Assembly (NCBI RefSeq): GCF_004614185.1
Contig: NZ_SPVF01000100.1
Location: forward strand, 1 to 36,132
Source of the DNA: Zemynaea arenosa
GTDB taxonomy: Bacteria > Pseudomonadota > Gammaproteobacteria > Burkholderiales > Burkholderiaceae_D
Direction: 5' to 3'
Length of the DNA stretch: 36,132 nt
How positions within the stretch are numbered: position 1 is the stretch's first letter; each line of letters begins with the position of its first letter. Below the pieces are notes generated by a model, which worked only from the letters and a program-made list of their open reading frames with translations, was not told the DNA's origin and did no database searches. The position numbers were made by a program, and so were the translations under genes. Of the stretch, positions 1-8,021 are shown piece after piece.

Positions 1-56
1 ATCCTTCCACCGCCATCATCAAATGAGACCTTGGCAAACCGGGGGCGTCCATGTAC

Positions 57-175
57 GGGGTCAGGCCTGCCCTGCATAGACAAGCCCTGACCCCACTCGT
101 ATTTTCTCCCACCAAATCAAGCGCTTACGCGTTGCTGTTCTGATACCGTTTTGAAACTGCGGTGCCTGACCCCGG
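57..175. repeat. GGGGTCAGG-type dispersed repeat, three copies in inverted and direct orientation
   Basis: The nine-mer GGGGTCAGG lies at 57-65, its reverse complement CCTGACCCC at 86-94 (20-nt loop between them) and CCTGACCCC again at 165-173, followed by CGGTGTTGG. The first pair can form a hairpin. The rest of 1-302 holds no convincing gene; a short frame ends with TGA at 24-26 and could be the tail of an upstream gene, but it is too short to name. Such GC-rich inverted elements are typical of REP-like extragenic repeats; that class is inference. The comEC ribosome binding site follows at 289-295. Confidence 0.6.
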
Positions 176-302
176 TGTTGGAAAACGATACTTTTTTTGG
201 TGGGCGGAAAGATTGGAGGGGAGCGGTGTTCGTTTGCGCTATGTCGGAGGGGCGGGGCGGGGAGGCGGCAGACTGGCGGCGGTCTTTCAAGGAGGCGCGG
301 AG

Positions 303-2666
303 ATGCGGATCGCGATTCTTTCGTTTGTGGCCGGCGTGGCGATCTTGCAGACGGCGCCGGTGCTGCCAGAGCGGGTGGTGGCGCTGGCGTTGATCGTACT
401 GGCGCTGGCATGCGTGGCCGGGGCGCGGCTCGTGCCGCAGTTGCGCTATGCGTGGGCGGTCGCGGGCGGCCTGGCCTTGGGGTACGGATGGGCGGCGCTG
501 GTCGCGGGGGCGGTGCTGGCGCATGAGTTGCCGAAGGACGTGGAGGGCAAGGACCTCACGATCATCGGGACGGTCGATAGCCTGCCGTATGTCTTCGATG
601 GCGGGGTGCGGTTCGACTTTGCGGTGGAGCGCAGTGAGCATGAGGTGGTGCCACCGCGGATCGTACTGTCGTGGTACGAGAATATGCGCGGGGCGGAGCG
701 GCAGCTGGGCGATGTGGCGCCGGGAGAGCGGTGGCGGCTCACTGTGCGCCTCCAGCGCCCACACGGGAACGCGAATCCGCATGGCTTCGACTATGAAGTC
801 TGGCTGCTGGAGCAGGGACTGCGCGCCACCGGATACGTGCGCGCCGACGCGGCTAATGCGCGGCTGGATGCGTTTGTGCCGTCGCCGGGTAACTTCGTGG
901 AGCGCACCCGCGCGTGGCTGCGCGAACGGATCCAGCGCGCGCTGCCGGAGCGCGAATATGCGGGTGTGATCGTGGCGCTGGTCGTGGGCGACCAGCGGGC
1001 CATCAGCCAGTCGGACTGGAAGATCTTCAACCGCACGGGCATCAGCCACCTGGTCTCCATCTCGGGGCTCCATATCACGATGGTGGCGGGGCTGTTCGCG
1101 CTCGCGGCAGCGGCGCTGTGGCGGCGCTCGTTCTTCACGCAGGCGCAGCTTCCGCTCCTGGTGCCGGCGCAGAAGATTGCGGCGCTCACCGGCGCGGGCG
1201 TGGCGCTCATGTACGTGCTGCTGGCGGGCTTTGGTATCCCGGCGCAGCGCACGCTCTACATGCTGGCGGTCGTCGCGGCGGCTGTGTGGAGCGGGCGCAC
1301 GACCAGCATCTCGCATGTGCTGGCGATCGCGCTTGGCCTGGTTGTGCTGCTCGATCCCTGGGCGGTGCTGGCGAGCGGGTTCTGGCTGTCGTTCGGCGCC
1401 GTCGCGGCGATCCTGTTTGCGACCAGTGGACGGGTGCGGGGCGCGCGCCAGGGCTGGCGCCATGCACTGCGGCTGGCGGCTCACACGCAGATGGCGGTGA
1501 CGCTGGGGCTCGTGCCGCTCACAATGCTGCTGTTCGGGCAGGTGTCGGTTGCGAGTCCGATCGCGAATGCAGTGGCGATTCCGCTGGTGAGCTTTGTCGT
1601 CACGCCGCTGGCCCTCGTCGGCAGCGTGGCGCCACCGTTGTTATCGGACCTTCTGCTGCAGGCAGCGCACGGCTGCATGGTGGCGCTGGCGGCCCTCCTC
1701 AAGCTGATCTCAGCGGTGCCGTGGGCAGTATGGACGGCGCGGGTGCCGGAGCCGTGGGCGTTTGCGTGTGCAGTCGTGGGCATCCTGTGGCTTCTCGCGC
1801 CGCGTGGCTGGCCGCATCGGTGGGCGGGGCTGGCGGCCTGCCTGCCGCTGCTGGGTGCCGCGGACTCGCGGCCTGCGCCAGGCACGGTGACGCTGACGGC
1901 GCTCGATGTGGGACAAGGCATGGCGATGCTGGTGGAGACCAGCGACCACCGGCTGCTCTATGACACCGGTGCGTCTTACGCTCCCGGCGCGGATGCGGGC
2001 AACCGTGTAATCGTGCCTTACCTGCGCGCCCGCGGCATCCACGCGCTGGACGGCATGGTGGTCAGCCATAGCGATACCGATCATTCCGGCGGCGCGCTGT
2101 CGATACTCGATGAGGTGCGCACGGACTGGGTGCTGTCGTCGCTGCCCTTGGACTACGGTGTGCCGACGAAGACGCGCCATCATGTGCGCTGCGCGGCCGG
2201 CCAAACCTGGCGCTGGGATGGCGTACAGTTTTCGATCCTGCATCCGGCTGAAGCGAGCTACGGCGATGCGGCCCTCAAGTCGAACGCGCGCAGCTGCGTG
2301 CTGCGGATCGTCGCCGGCGATCGCGCGGTGCTGCTGGCCGGGGACATCGAGGCGCCTCAGGAGGCTGCACTGCTGGCGAATCGTGCCGAGGTGCGCGCGG
2401 ATGTGCTGCTGGTCCCCCATCACGGCAGCGGCACATCGTCGACGACCACCTTTCTTGACGCGGTCAAACCGTCGATCGCGGTCTTCCAGCTCGGGTACCG
2501 GAACCGCTATCACCACCCCAAACCGGAGGTCTGGAACCGCTACGGCCAGCGCGGGATCGTGCGCCTGCGCAGCGATGAAGCGGGCGCGATCACCGTCGAC
2601 ATCCCAGGCGCTGTCATGACCCGCGAATACCGCCGGGAGCACCCGCGCTATTGGTACAACGGGTAA
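303..2666 (+). CDS. comEC: ComEC/Rec2-type DNA internalisation competence protein
   Basis: Inner-membrane channel of natural transformation, predicted to carry single-stranded DNA into the cytoplasm. The protein is 787 residues, normal for proteobacterial ComEC. It starts with two or three hydrophobic helices and a DUF4131-like soluble part (about 40-200), then a polytopic Competence domain (about 220-500), then a C-terminal metallo-beta-lactamase domain opening at LDVGQGMAM. That domain keeps the metal motif HSDTDH (589-594), the strand AVLLAGDIEAP and the motif VPHHGSGTSS. I chose the ATG at 303 because AAGGAGG lies at 289-295, seven bases upstream; the frame stays open further up, but without a better site. 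No other competence gene is in the window. Upstream lie dispersed repeats; downstream is a promoter-bearing gap. The family assignment is firm; actual competence of the organism is unknown. Confidence 0.93.
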   Translation: MRIAILSFVAGVAILQTAPVLPERVVALALIVLALACVAGARLVPQLRYAWAVAGGLALGYGWAALVAGAVLAHELPKDVEGKDLTIIGTVDSLPYVFDGGVRFDFAVERSEHEVVPPRIVLSWYENMRGAERQLGDVAPGERWRLTVRLQRPHGNANPHGFDYEVWLLEQGLRATGYVRADAANARLDAFVPSPGNFVERTRAWLRERIQRALPEREYAGVIVALVVGDQRAISQSDWKIFNRTGISHLVSISGLHITMVAGLFALAAAALWRRSFFTQAQLPLLVPAQKIAALTGAGVALMYVLLAGFGIPAQRTLYMLAVVAAAVWSGRTTSISHVLAIALGLVVLLDPWAVLASGFWLSFGAVAAILFATSGRVRGARQGWRHALRLAAHTQMAVTLGLVPLTMLLFGQVSVASPIANAVAIPLVSFVVTPLALVGSVAPPLLSDLLLQAAHGCMVALAALLKLISAVPWAVWTARVPEPWAFACAVVGILWLLAPRGWPHRWAGLAACLPLLGAADSRPAPGTVTLTALDVGQGMAMLVETSDHRLLYDTGASYAPGADAGNRVIVPYLRARGIHALDGMVVSHSDTDHSGGALSILDEVRTDWVLSSLPLDYGVPTKTRHHVRCAAGQTWRWDGVQFSILHPAEASYGDAALKSNARSCVLRIVAGDRAVLLAGDIEAPQEAALLANRAEVRADVLLVPHHGSGTSSTTTFLDAVKPSIAVFQLGYRNRYHHPKPEVWNRYGQRGIVRLRSDEAGAITVDIPGAVMTREYRREHPRYWYNG

Positions 2667-2678
2667 CTAACCGTCTAC

Positions 2679-2733
2679 TGGACAGTGCCAAACGGCAATG
2701 CTAGCATCATTGACGTTTTGTTAATTGGTCAAT
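2679..2733 (+). promoter_or_regulatory. Candidate sigma-70 promoter with an inverted repeat at the start site
   Basis: TGGACA at 2679-2684 and TAGCAT at 2702-2707 are 17 bases apart, giving 5/6 and 4/6 matches to the sigma-70 boxes. Just downstream, ATTGAC (2709-2714) and GTCAAT (2728-2733) form a perfect 6-bp inverted repeat with a 13-nt spacer, spanning the expected start of transcription. It could be an operator for the gene starting at 2746. Short matches like these arise by chance, so this is tentative. Confidence 0.35.
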
Positions 2734-2745
2734 AACGGGAGCCCT

Positions 2746-4200
2746 GTGGCAAAAGACTATTGCGTGTACCACGCCGACAAGGCCGCAAACTGGAATTGCG
2801 TGAAATGCGGCTCGCTCGTCTGCCAGGAGTGTTTCCCCGCCCATGCCCAGTCGGACCGGCCACCGTATTGCACCCTGTGCGGCGGGGATATGCGCCATCT
2901 CGGCGTCCGCAATTCGATGCCGCCGTTCTGGTCGCAGATGCCGAAGTTCTTCGCATATCCGTTCGCGCTGAATGGACTGGTTTTCCTGGCGCTGCTGGCG
3001 GCTCTCAGCATCGGAGCGGTCAAGCTGTTCGATACGCAAAGCATCGTGATTTTGCTGCCGATCTTTGTGGGCGTTTCACTGGTGATTCGCCAGGGCTTGC
3101 GCGTGATTGAATTCACCAGCCAGGGCAGATCCCGCCCGCCCAGCATCGGAGAACTCTTCGACGGCAATTCCACGACGCTGAAAATGCTCGGCCTTCTGTT
3201 TGCCTACAGCCTCCTGGTGCGCACGGCCGGGCATTTCGGCCTGCTCGGACTGGCCGCGATGATCGCATTTTCCGTGCTGCTGCCCGCAAGCGTCATGCTT
3301 CTCGCGATTCGCGGTTCGTTGCGGGACGCCCTGGACCCTGCGCAGGTATTCCAGCTGGCGGCGAGTACCGGCTGGTCTTATCTCGGTTTGGTCATGGTCC
3401 TGCTGATCACGTCGCAGGGACCGCAGCAGGCGATGCAGCTATTGCCTGCATCGACTCTGCAGCATCTGGCGCAAAGCAGCCCCTATCTGCTGCTGATGAT
3501 GTTTGTCGTCAGCACGGCCTATTTCAACATGGTGATGGGCGCCATGATGGGTTATCTGCTGTTCCAGCATCACGAAGATCTCGGGATTCGTCCCGACGAG
3601 CAAACTTCTGGCACAGCGCCCGCCGATAACAAGGCGCTGGAGATGGCCCGCGCCGTGATCCTGGTGCGCGAATCACGCTACGACGACGCGCTGAAGCACA
3701 TGGCGGGCATGGTCAGCGACCACCCGAATGATATCCAGGTGCTGGAATATCATCACAAGCTGCTTTGCCAGGCGGGACGCGATCCGGAACGGGTGGTGCA
3801 GTACACGGAGCGCTATCTCCAGGCCTTGTATGACTCACGGCGGAAGAACCGTCTCACGGCCGCCGTCGATGCGGCCCGCCGCGTGGTTCCCGCCTATAAG
3901 CCGAAGAGCATTGCCCTGCGCGTGGCTCTGGCCGAGGAGTATTTCCATCAGCGCCAATTCAAGCTCGCCGTCGAATTGATCGGCATGCTGCATAAGGAAG
4001 CGCCGGCCAGCGAGGAGGTTCCCGCGGCCCTGTATCTGCTGGCGCGCATTTACTCGGAGGGCGTACGCGATGACGGCAAAGCCCTCATGGTCCTCGATTT
4101 CCTATTGCAGAAGTATCCAAACCATCCGTTCACGGCGGAGGTGACGAATTACCGCAAGGTGATCCTGTCGCTGCGCCAGACCGCTCAAGCCGCCGGGTGA
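2746..4200 (+). CDS. Zinc-ribbon/B-box-like membrane protein with C-terminal TPR-like region
   Basis: Function not known. The 484-residue protein opens with a cysteine-rich zinc-binding segment resembling a B-box or double zinc ribbon (C6, H9, C18, C21, C26, C29, H33, C42, C45), followed by a membrane domain with about six hydrophobic stretches (roughly 65-285) and a soluble helical C-terminus (about 300-480) that looks like TPR repeats. GTG at 2746 is preferred as start because GGGAG lies five bases upstream; a TTG at 2725 is in frame but has no such site. The gene converges on a rhomboid protease gene and the two coding ends overlap by 16 bp. Both partners combine a membrane domain with a TPR-like tail, so a shared role in membrane protein quality control is possible, but that is only inference. 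Confidence 0.75.
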   Translation: MAKDYCVYHADKAANWNCVKCGSLVCQECFPAHAQSDRPPYCTLCGGDMRHLGVRNSMPPFWSQMPKFFAYPFALNGLVFLALLAALSIGAVKLFDTQSIVILLPIFVGVSLVIRQGLRVIEFTSQGRSRPPSIGELFDGNSTTLKMLGLLFAYSLLVRTAGHFGLLGLAAMIAFSVLLPASVMLLAIRGSLRDALDPAQVFQLAASTGWSYLGLVMVLLITSQGPQQAMQLLPASTLQHLAQSSPYLLLMMFVVSTAYFNMVMGAMMGYLLFQHHEDLGIRPDEQTSGTAPADNKALEMARAVILVRESRYDDALKHMAGMVSDHPNDIQVLEYHHKLLCQAGRDPERVVQYTERYLQALYDSRRKNRLTAAVDAARRVVPAYKPKSIALRVALAEEYFHQRQFKLAVELIGMLHKEAPASEEVPAALYLLARIYSEGVRDDGKALMVLDFLLQKYPNHPFTAEVTNYRKVILSLRQTAQAAG

Positions 4201-5657
4201 GCGGCCAGCTGGCGCGCTTCCTGGGAATCGGGAAAGCGTGCTTCCAGTTGCGCACGGAAATGCTGGGCCTGGTGGCCCAGATTGGCCTTGGCTGACAAAA
4301 TGGACGCGGCTTGCAGGATGCGCGGCATCGCTTCATGCTTGCAATGCCGCTGCAGCAGTCTTTCGACCACCGCGGCCAGCGGCTTGATGTGCTCGACCCG
4401 GCCGAGGCGCTGCGCCAGCATGAGCGAGACGTTTTCGGTCAAAGCCGGAGTTTCTCCACCGATTTGCACATAATCGTGCGCGACTTCCCGCATAAGCCCA
4501 TGCATGTCCGAATCGCGCGCGGCATTCCCGGCTTGCTTGAACAGGCTGTGCACGATCTGGTGGTATTCGCGGCTGGCCGGGGAGATTTTCACGACGCCAT
4601 ATAAGGTCCGCCAGGCCCGCGCATCCTGCGGCATGGCCTTGACCAGGTCCATCGCTTTCTGGCGCGCCTCATCCGGCTTCATTGCCACCATCAGTTCCTG
4701 GATGCGGGCGTGCGCGGACTTGAAGGGCGCGTCCGGGTCGATCTTTTCGACATAATTGCGGTCGTATTTCAGGCCGAAGCGCAACCAGATCGCGAGCAGC
4801 ACAAAGCCGAACAGCATCCCGCCGGTGTGCGCCCAGTGCGCCACACCATCTCCGCCATTCCATGAGCCCAGCAGTTCATAACCGACCCAGACCGGGAAGA
4901 CGATCAGCGCCGGCGCCCGCACATGGCCGGAGAAGAAAATCACGTTGTAGAAAAAGTTAATCTTCCGAAGGCCGTACAGGGCGATATACATGCCCATCAA
5001 GCCGGAAATCGCTCCGGACGCGCCCAAAGCGCTGCTGTCCTTGCCGAGTTCGGATGCCCAATACAGCAGGGTCCCGCCCAGGCCGCTGCACAGGTAAAGC
5101 AGCAGGTAGACGCCGGATCCAATCGCGGCTTCCAGCGCAAAGCCGAAAATGAAGAGGAAGACCATATTCCCCAGCAGGTGCATGACGCTCCCATGCAGGA
5201 ACATGCTGGTGAACCAGGTGTCCCAGCGCGCTTCCTTGGCGTTGAACGCATAGGCCCGGTCGCTCAGGGAATTGATCAATTGCTCGAATCGGGCCCGGTC
5301 GGCACGCCACTGCGGATCGCCGTCCAGTTCCTTGTGCAGGGCCTGGATGAAGTCCTTGTCATTGGCGGAATGGGTGAACTGCGCGCCCAAGGCAGATGCG
5401 GCCGGCGCTCCTTCTTCATCCTCAGCGTCGAGCTGCTGCAGCAGGACGGGATTGGTCCGCCTCAGGTAATCGCGGAACGGCTCATATTCCCGCTGGACCA
5501 ATCCAGATTCGCCGTACCATTGATAGGACTGTTCCAGCTTTTTCGGGTCTTTTCCCTGATAAACGAAAAACACCAGCACATTGATAACAATGAGCAGAAT
5601 CGTGATCAGTGGCGGCTTTTTCCAATCGGGGCGATTTTCGGCTGGGATGATGAGCAT
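4185..5657 (-). CDS. Rhomboid family intramembrane serine protease with extended C-terminal domain
   Basis: Predicted to cleave membrane-spanning substrates within the bilayer. The 490-residue protein has an N-terminal helix (about 16-33), a long hydrophilic insert (35-145), then the rhomboid core. Visible motifs are the HxxxxHxxxN signature in FLHGSVMHLLGN (153-164), the nucleophile in GASG (S214) and the partner histidine in WAHTGG (H277), so the catalytic dyad is intact. After the last helix, residues 300-490 form an alpha-helical, TPR-like cytoplasmic region absent from minimal rhomboids. The ATG at 5657 has no clear Shine-Dalgarno sequence. A strong inverted repeat lies immediately upstream (5662-5685). 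The gene converges with the zinc-ribbon protein gene. Substrates are unknown. Confidence 0.88.
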   Translation of the reverse strand: MLIIPAENRPDWKKPPLITILLIVINVLVFFVYQGKDPKKLEQSYQWYGESGLVQREYEPFRDYLRRTNPVLLQQLDAEDEEGAPAASALGAQFTHSANDKDFIQALHKELDGDPQWRADRARFEQLINSLSDRAYAFNAKEARWDTWFTSMFLHGSVMHLLGNMVFLFIFGFALEAAIGSGVYLLLYLCSGLGGTLLYWASELGKDSSALGASGAISGLMGMYIALYGLRKINFFYNVIFFSGHVRAPALIVFPVWVGYELLGSWNGGDGVAHWAHTGGMLFGFVLLAIWLRFGLKYDRNYVEKIDPDAPFKSAHARIQELMVAMKPDEARQKAMDLVKAMPQDARAWRTLYGVVKISPASREYHQIVHSLFKQAGNAARDSDMHGLMREVAHDYVQIGGETPALTENVSLMLAQRLGRVEHIKPLAAVVERLLQRHCKHEAMPRILQAASILSAKANLGHQAQHFRAQLEARFPDSQEARQLAAHPAA

Positions 5658-5701
5658 GCTGATTCATTGTCGTTAGGCAATGAATGAGAATTTAGCATGC
5701 T
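5653..5701. promoter_or_regulatory. Nested inverted repeat upstream of the rhomboid gene
   Basis: ATTCATTG (5662-5669) and CAATGAAT (5678-5685) form a perfect 8-bp inverted repeat with an 8-nt spacer. It is flanked by two copies of the palindrome AGCATGCT (5653-5660 and 5694-5701), the first overlapping the rhomboid start codon. The block fills the 63-bp gap between the end of the kinase gene and the rhomboid start. No T-run follows, so an operator is likelier than a terminator. Confidence 0.4.
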
Positions 5702-5720
5702 CGGCCCGAACGCGTCAGGG

Positions 5721-7199
5721 TTAAATCGGCCGGGTGATAGGCAGGACGATATCGACCGCCAAACCGCCGCCATCGCGGTTGCGGGCGGCGATCGATCCGC
5801 CGTGCGCATACACCACGCGCTGGGCGATGGCGAGGCCGAGGCCATGGCCGTCCACATTGTTGGACTCGGGCTGGGAGCGGAAGAAGGGCTGGAACACGGC
5901 CTTGAGATCGACTTCGCGGATGCCGGGGCCGCGGTCCAGGACCGCCAGGCGCACGTTCCGCGCATCCGCCTCCAGTGCCAGTTCGATGGCGCCACCGGCG
6001 GGACTGTGCTTGATGGCGTTGCGCACCACGTTCTCGATCGCGCGCCACAGCAGGTCGGGCGAGCCGTTGATGGTGACGACCGCGCCGCCGCTGACACTCA
6101 ATTGCTTGCCCGCTTGCTCGGCCTCGAACCCGCAGTCCTCGACAATCCCGTCGATCAGGTCCATGAAGGGGATGTCTTCTTTCTGCGGCGCCGCCGCCGA
6201 GACCTCGAGACGCGAGAGCGTGAGCAGTTCGCCCACCAGCTTGTCCATGCGGACTGATTCGCGTTCGATACGCTCGAGCGAGGCGTCGATCTTCTCCGGT
6301 TGCTGATGCGCGATGCCGATGGCGGCCTGCAGCCGCGCGAGCGGGGAGCGCAATTCGTGCGAGACGTCGTGCAGCAGGCGGCGCTGGCCATCCATCAGGT
6401 TGCGCAACTGGCCGGCCATGCGGTCGAAGTCGCGGCCCAGCGAGCGCAGTTCGTCCCCGCCGAGTGTGCTTCGGCCGGTGAAGCGCGGCTCGAGGTTGCC
6501 GGCGGCGGCGGCGTCGAACGCGTTACGCAATTCGCGGATCGGGCGACTGAAGTACCACGCCAGCGCGGCGGCCACCACCAGGCTCGCGAACAGCGCGGCC
6601 AGCATGGGCATGAAATGGCGGGGCAGCGGGCCGAAGCCGGGGCCACGCGGACCACCGGGGACGGCGGCCGGACCGTCAACCCGGGCTGAGGCGGTAGGGC
6701 CGGGAGCAGGGGCGTGGTCGGCCGGTGGACCGGCCATGTCGGGACGTGGACCGTGACCACCGCCAGCGAAAGGATTGAAGCTGGGCCGCGGGCCGCGCCG
6801 CGCGGGCAGGAACAGGAGGTAGCTGTGCCCATCGGACGCCTGCACGCGGCGCACGCTGGTGCGGCTGCCCTTGTCGCTGACCGAGTACTCGGCGCGCGCG
6901 AGCAGGGCGGCGTCGTAATGGCGACCCAGGATGTCGCGGCCGGTCTCGTCGACCACCAGCACCTGGGTGAGGGAGGTCTGGCGCTGCAGGAGCAGGCGCA
7001 GGGCATCCGGTCCGCCCACTTCCAGCGTCGCGGCGGCGGCTTCAATGTGTTCCGTGGCAGGGTGGCTCGAATCGAGGCCGCTGCGGGCTTCGTTCTCGCG
7101 CGCTTGCGCGTGCAGCCAGAACACCGTGCTCACGCCGATGGTCGCAGCCACCTGCGCCAGCAGGATCGCGGCGAAGAACTTCCAGAAAAGACGGCCCAT
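5721..7199 (-). CDS. cpxA: CpxA-like envelope-stress sensor histidine kinase
   Basis: Membrane sensor kinase, expected to phosphorylate the response regulator encoded just upstream. The 492-residue protein has a membrane helix at about 7-29, a periplasmic domain (30-197), a second helix (198-217), HAMP (218-270), a dimerisation domain with the phospho-acceptor H281 in DVSHELRSPL, and an ATPase domain with N-box ENVVRNAIKH, G1 box DRGPGI (422-427) and G2 box GHGLGLAI (451-458). The periplasmic part carries a striking Gly/Pro/His-rich insert at about 133-195, just before the second helix. The start lies four bases after the regulator's stop codon, so the two are one operon. Layout with a divergent Spy-like gene and CpxR-box-like sites supports a Cpx-type role; the exact signal is unknown. 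The symbol marks similarity, not proven orthology. Confidence 0.85.
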   Translation of the reverse strand: MGRLFWKFFAAILLAQVAATIGVSTVFWLHAQARENEARSGLDSSHPATEHIEAAAATLEVGGPDALRLLLQRQTSLTQVLVVDETGRDILGRHYDAALLARAEYSVSDKGSRTSVRRVQASDGHSYLLFLPARRGPRPSFNPFAGGGHGPRPDMAGPPADHAPAPGPTASARVDGPAAVPGGPRGPGFGPLPRHFMPMLAALFASLVVAAALAWYFSRPIRELRNAFDAAAAGNLEPRFTGRSTLGGDELRSLGRDFDRMAGQLRNLMDGQRRLLHDVSHELRSPLARLQAAIGIAHQQPEKIDASLERIERESVRMDKLVGELLTLSRLEVSAAAPQKEDIPFMDLIDGIVEDCGFEAEQAGKQLSVSGGAVVTINGSPDLLWRAIENVVRNAIKHSPAGGAIELALEADARNVRLAVLDRGPGIREVDLKAVFQPFFRSQPESNNVDGHGLGLAIAQRVVYAHGGSIAARNRDGGGLAVDIVLPITRPI

Positions 7200-7203
7200 C
7201 CGC

Positions 7204-7884
7204 TTATTCCCGAATCAGCTGGTAGCCCAGGCGGTAGACGGTCTGCAGGCAGGAACGCCCATCGGACAGGGTGCCCAGCTTGTGCCGCAGGCTGGAAAGG
7301 TGAACATCGATGTTGCGGTCGAAGCGCGCCATCGGGCGGCCGAGGCCCTGCTCGGAGAGGTCGTTCTTGCTGACCGGGCGGCCGGCGTTGCGGGCCAGGA
7401 CTTCCAGCAGATTGAATTCGGTGCTGGTGAGATCCAGCGGCTGGCCGTCCCACAGGGCGCGGCGCTGCTCGGGCAGCATCGTCAGCTTGCCGACGACGAG
7501 GGTGACGCCATCCTGGGGCTGGGCCTGGGTGCGGCGCAGGATGGCGCGGATGCGGGCCGTCAGTTCGCGCGGGGTGCAGGGCTTGGTGACGTAGTCGTCG
7601 GCGCCCAGTTCGAGGCCGAGGATGCGGTCCGTGTCGTCGCCACGGCCGGTCAGCATCAGGATCGGCATGCGGCTCTTTTCGCGGATGCGGCGCAGGGTTT
7701 CGATGCCGTTCATCCGCGGCATCATGACGTCCAGGACTGCGATGGCGTAGCGGCCACTGAGGGCTTCGCGCGCGCCGGTCTCGCCGTCATGCGCGCAGGT
7801 GACCTGGAAGCTTTCCTGCTCGAGGTATTCCTTGAACATGCCGACCAGCTCGGGGTCGTCGTCGATGAGTAGTACGTGATTCAT
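7204..7884 (-). CDS. cpxR: CpxR-like OmpR-family response regulator
   Basis: DNA-binding regulator of the adjacent sensor kinase. It has 226 residues: a receiver domain with the acidic pocket D8-D10, phospho-acceptor D52 in AVLDVMMP, T79 and K101, then an OmpR/PhoB winged helix (about 130-225) with the recognition region RNIDVHLSSLRHKLG. I chose the ATG at 7884, which begins MNHVLLIDDD as in other receivers; the frame continues nine codons upstream without a better site. The first gene of a two-gene operon, it is divergent from a Spy-like gene, with 137 bp between. That gap holds two tandem CpxR-box-like sites, so autoregulation is likely. A TATGAT box (7892-7897, minus strand) sits so close to the start that the leader would be very short. 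Confidence 0.88.
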   Translation of the reverse strand: MNHVLLIDDDPELVGMFKEYLEQESFQVTCAHDGETGAREALSGRYAIAVLDVMMPRMNGIETLRRIREKSRMPILMLTGRGDDTDRILGLELGADDYVTKPCTPRELTARIRAILRRTQAQPQDGVTLVVGKLTMLPEQRRALWDGQPLDLTSTEFNLLEVLARNAGRPVSKNDLSEQGLGRPMARFDRNIDVHLSSLRHKLGTLSDGRSCLQTVYRLGYQLIRE

Positions 7885-7936
7885 GGCGGCGATCATAGCA
7901 AAGGGCGTCATGACGGGAGGCGGTCGGGACTCGGCT

Positions 7937-7972
7937 TTTACCCGGTTTTACATCCAGCTTACCGCGCTTTAC
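7937..7972. promoter_or_regulatory. Two tandem CpxR-box-like sites in the cpxR/spy divergent promoter
   Basis: TTTAC occurs at 7937-7941 and 7947-7951, and CTTAC/TTTAC at 7958-7962 and 7968-7972. On the minus strand this reads as GTAAA-N5-GTAAA and GTAAA-N5-GTAAG, matching the known Enterobacteria CpxR consensus GTAAA-N5-GTAAA. The four half-sites are spaced 10, 11 and 10 bp, so they fall on one face of the helix. They lie about 25-60 bp before the likely start of the Spy-like gene (CACAAT box at 7985-7990). Confidence 0.7.
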
Positions 7973-8021
7973 GCGGGTGGTCCGCACAATCTGCCGCATT
8001 GATAACCAGAAGGAGGCAGAG

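Noticed and set aside
117..1484. Long antisense frame opposite comEC
   Set aside because: Arg/His/Gln-rich translation without domains, a typical high-GC shadow of the comEC gene.
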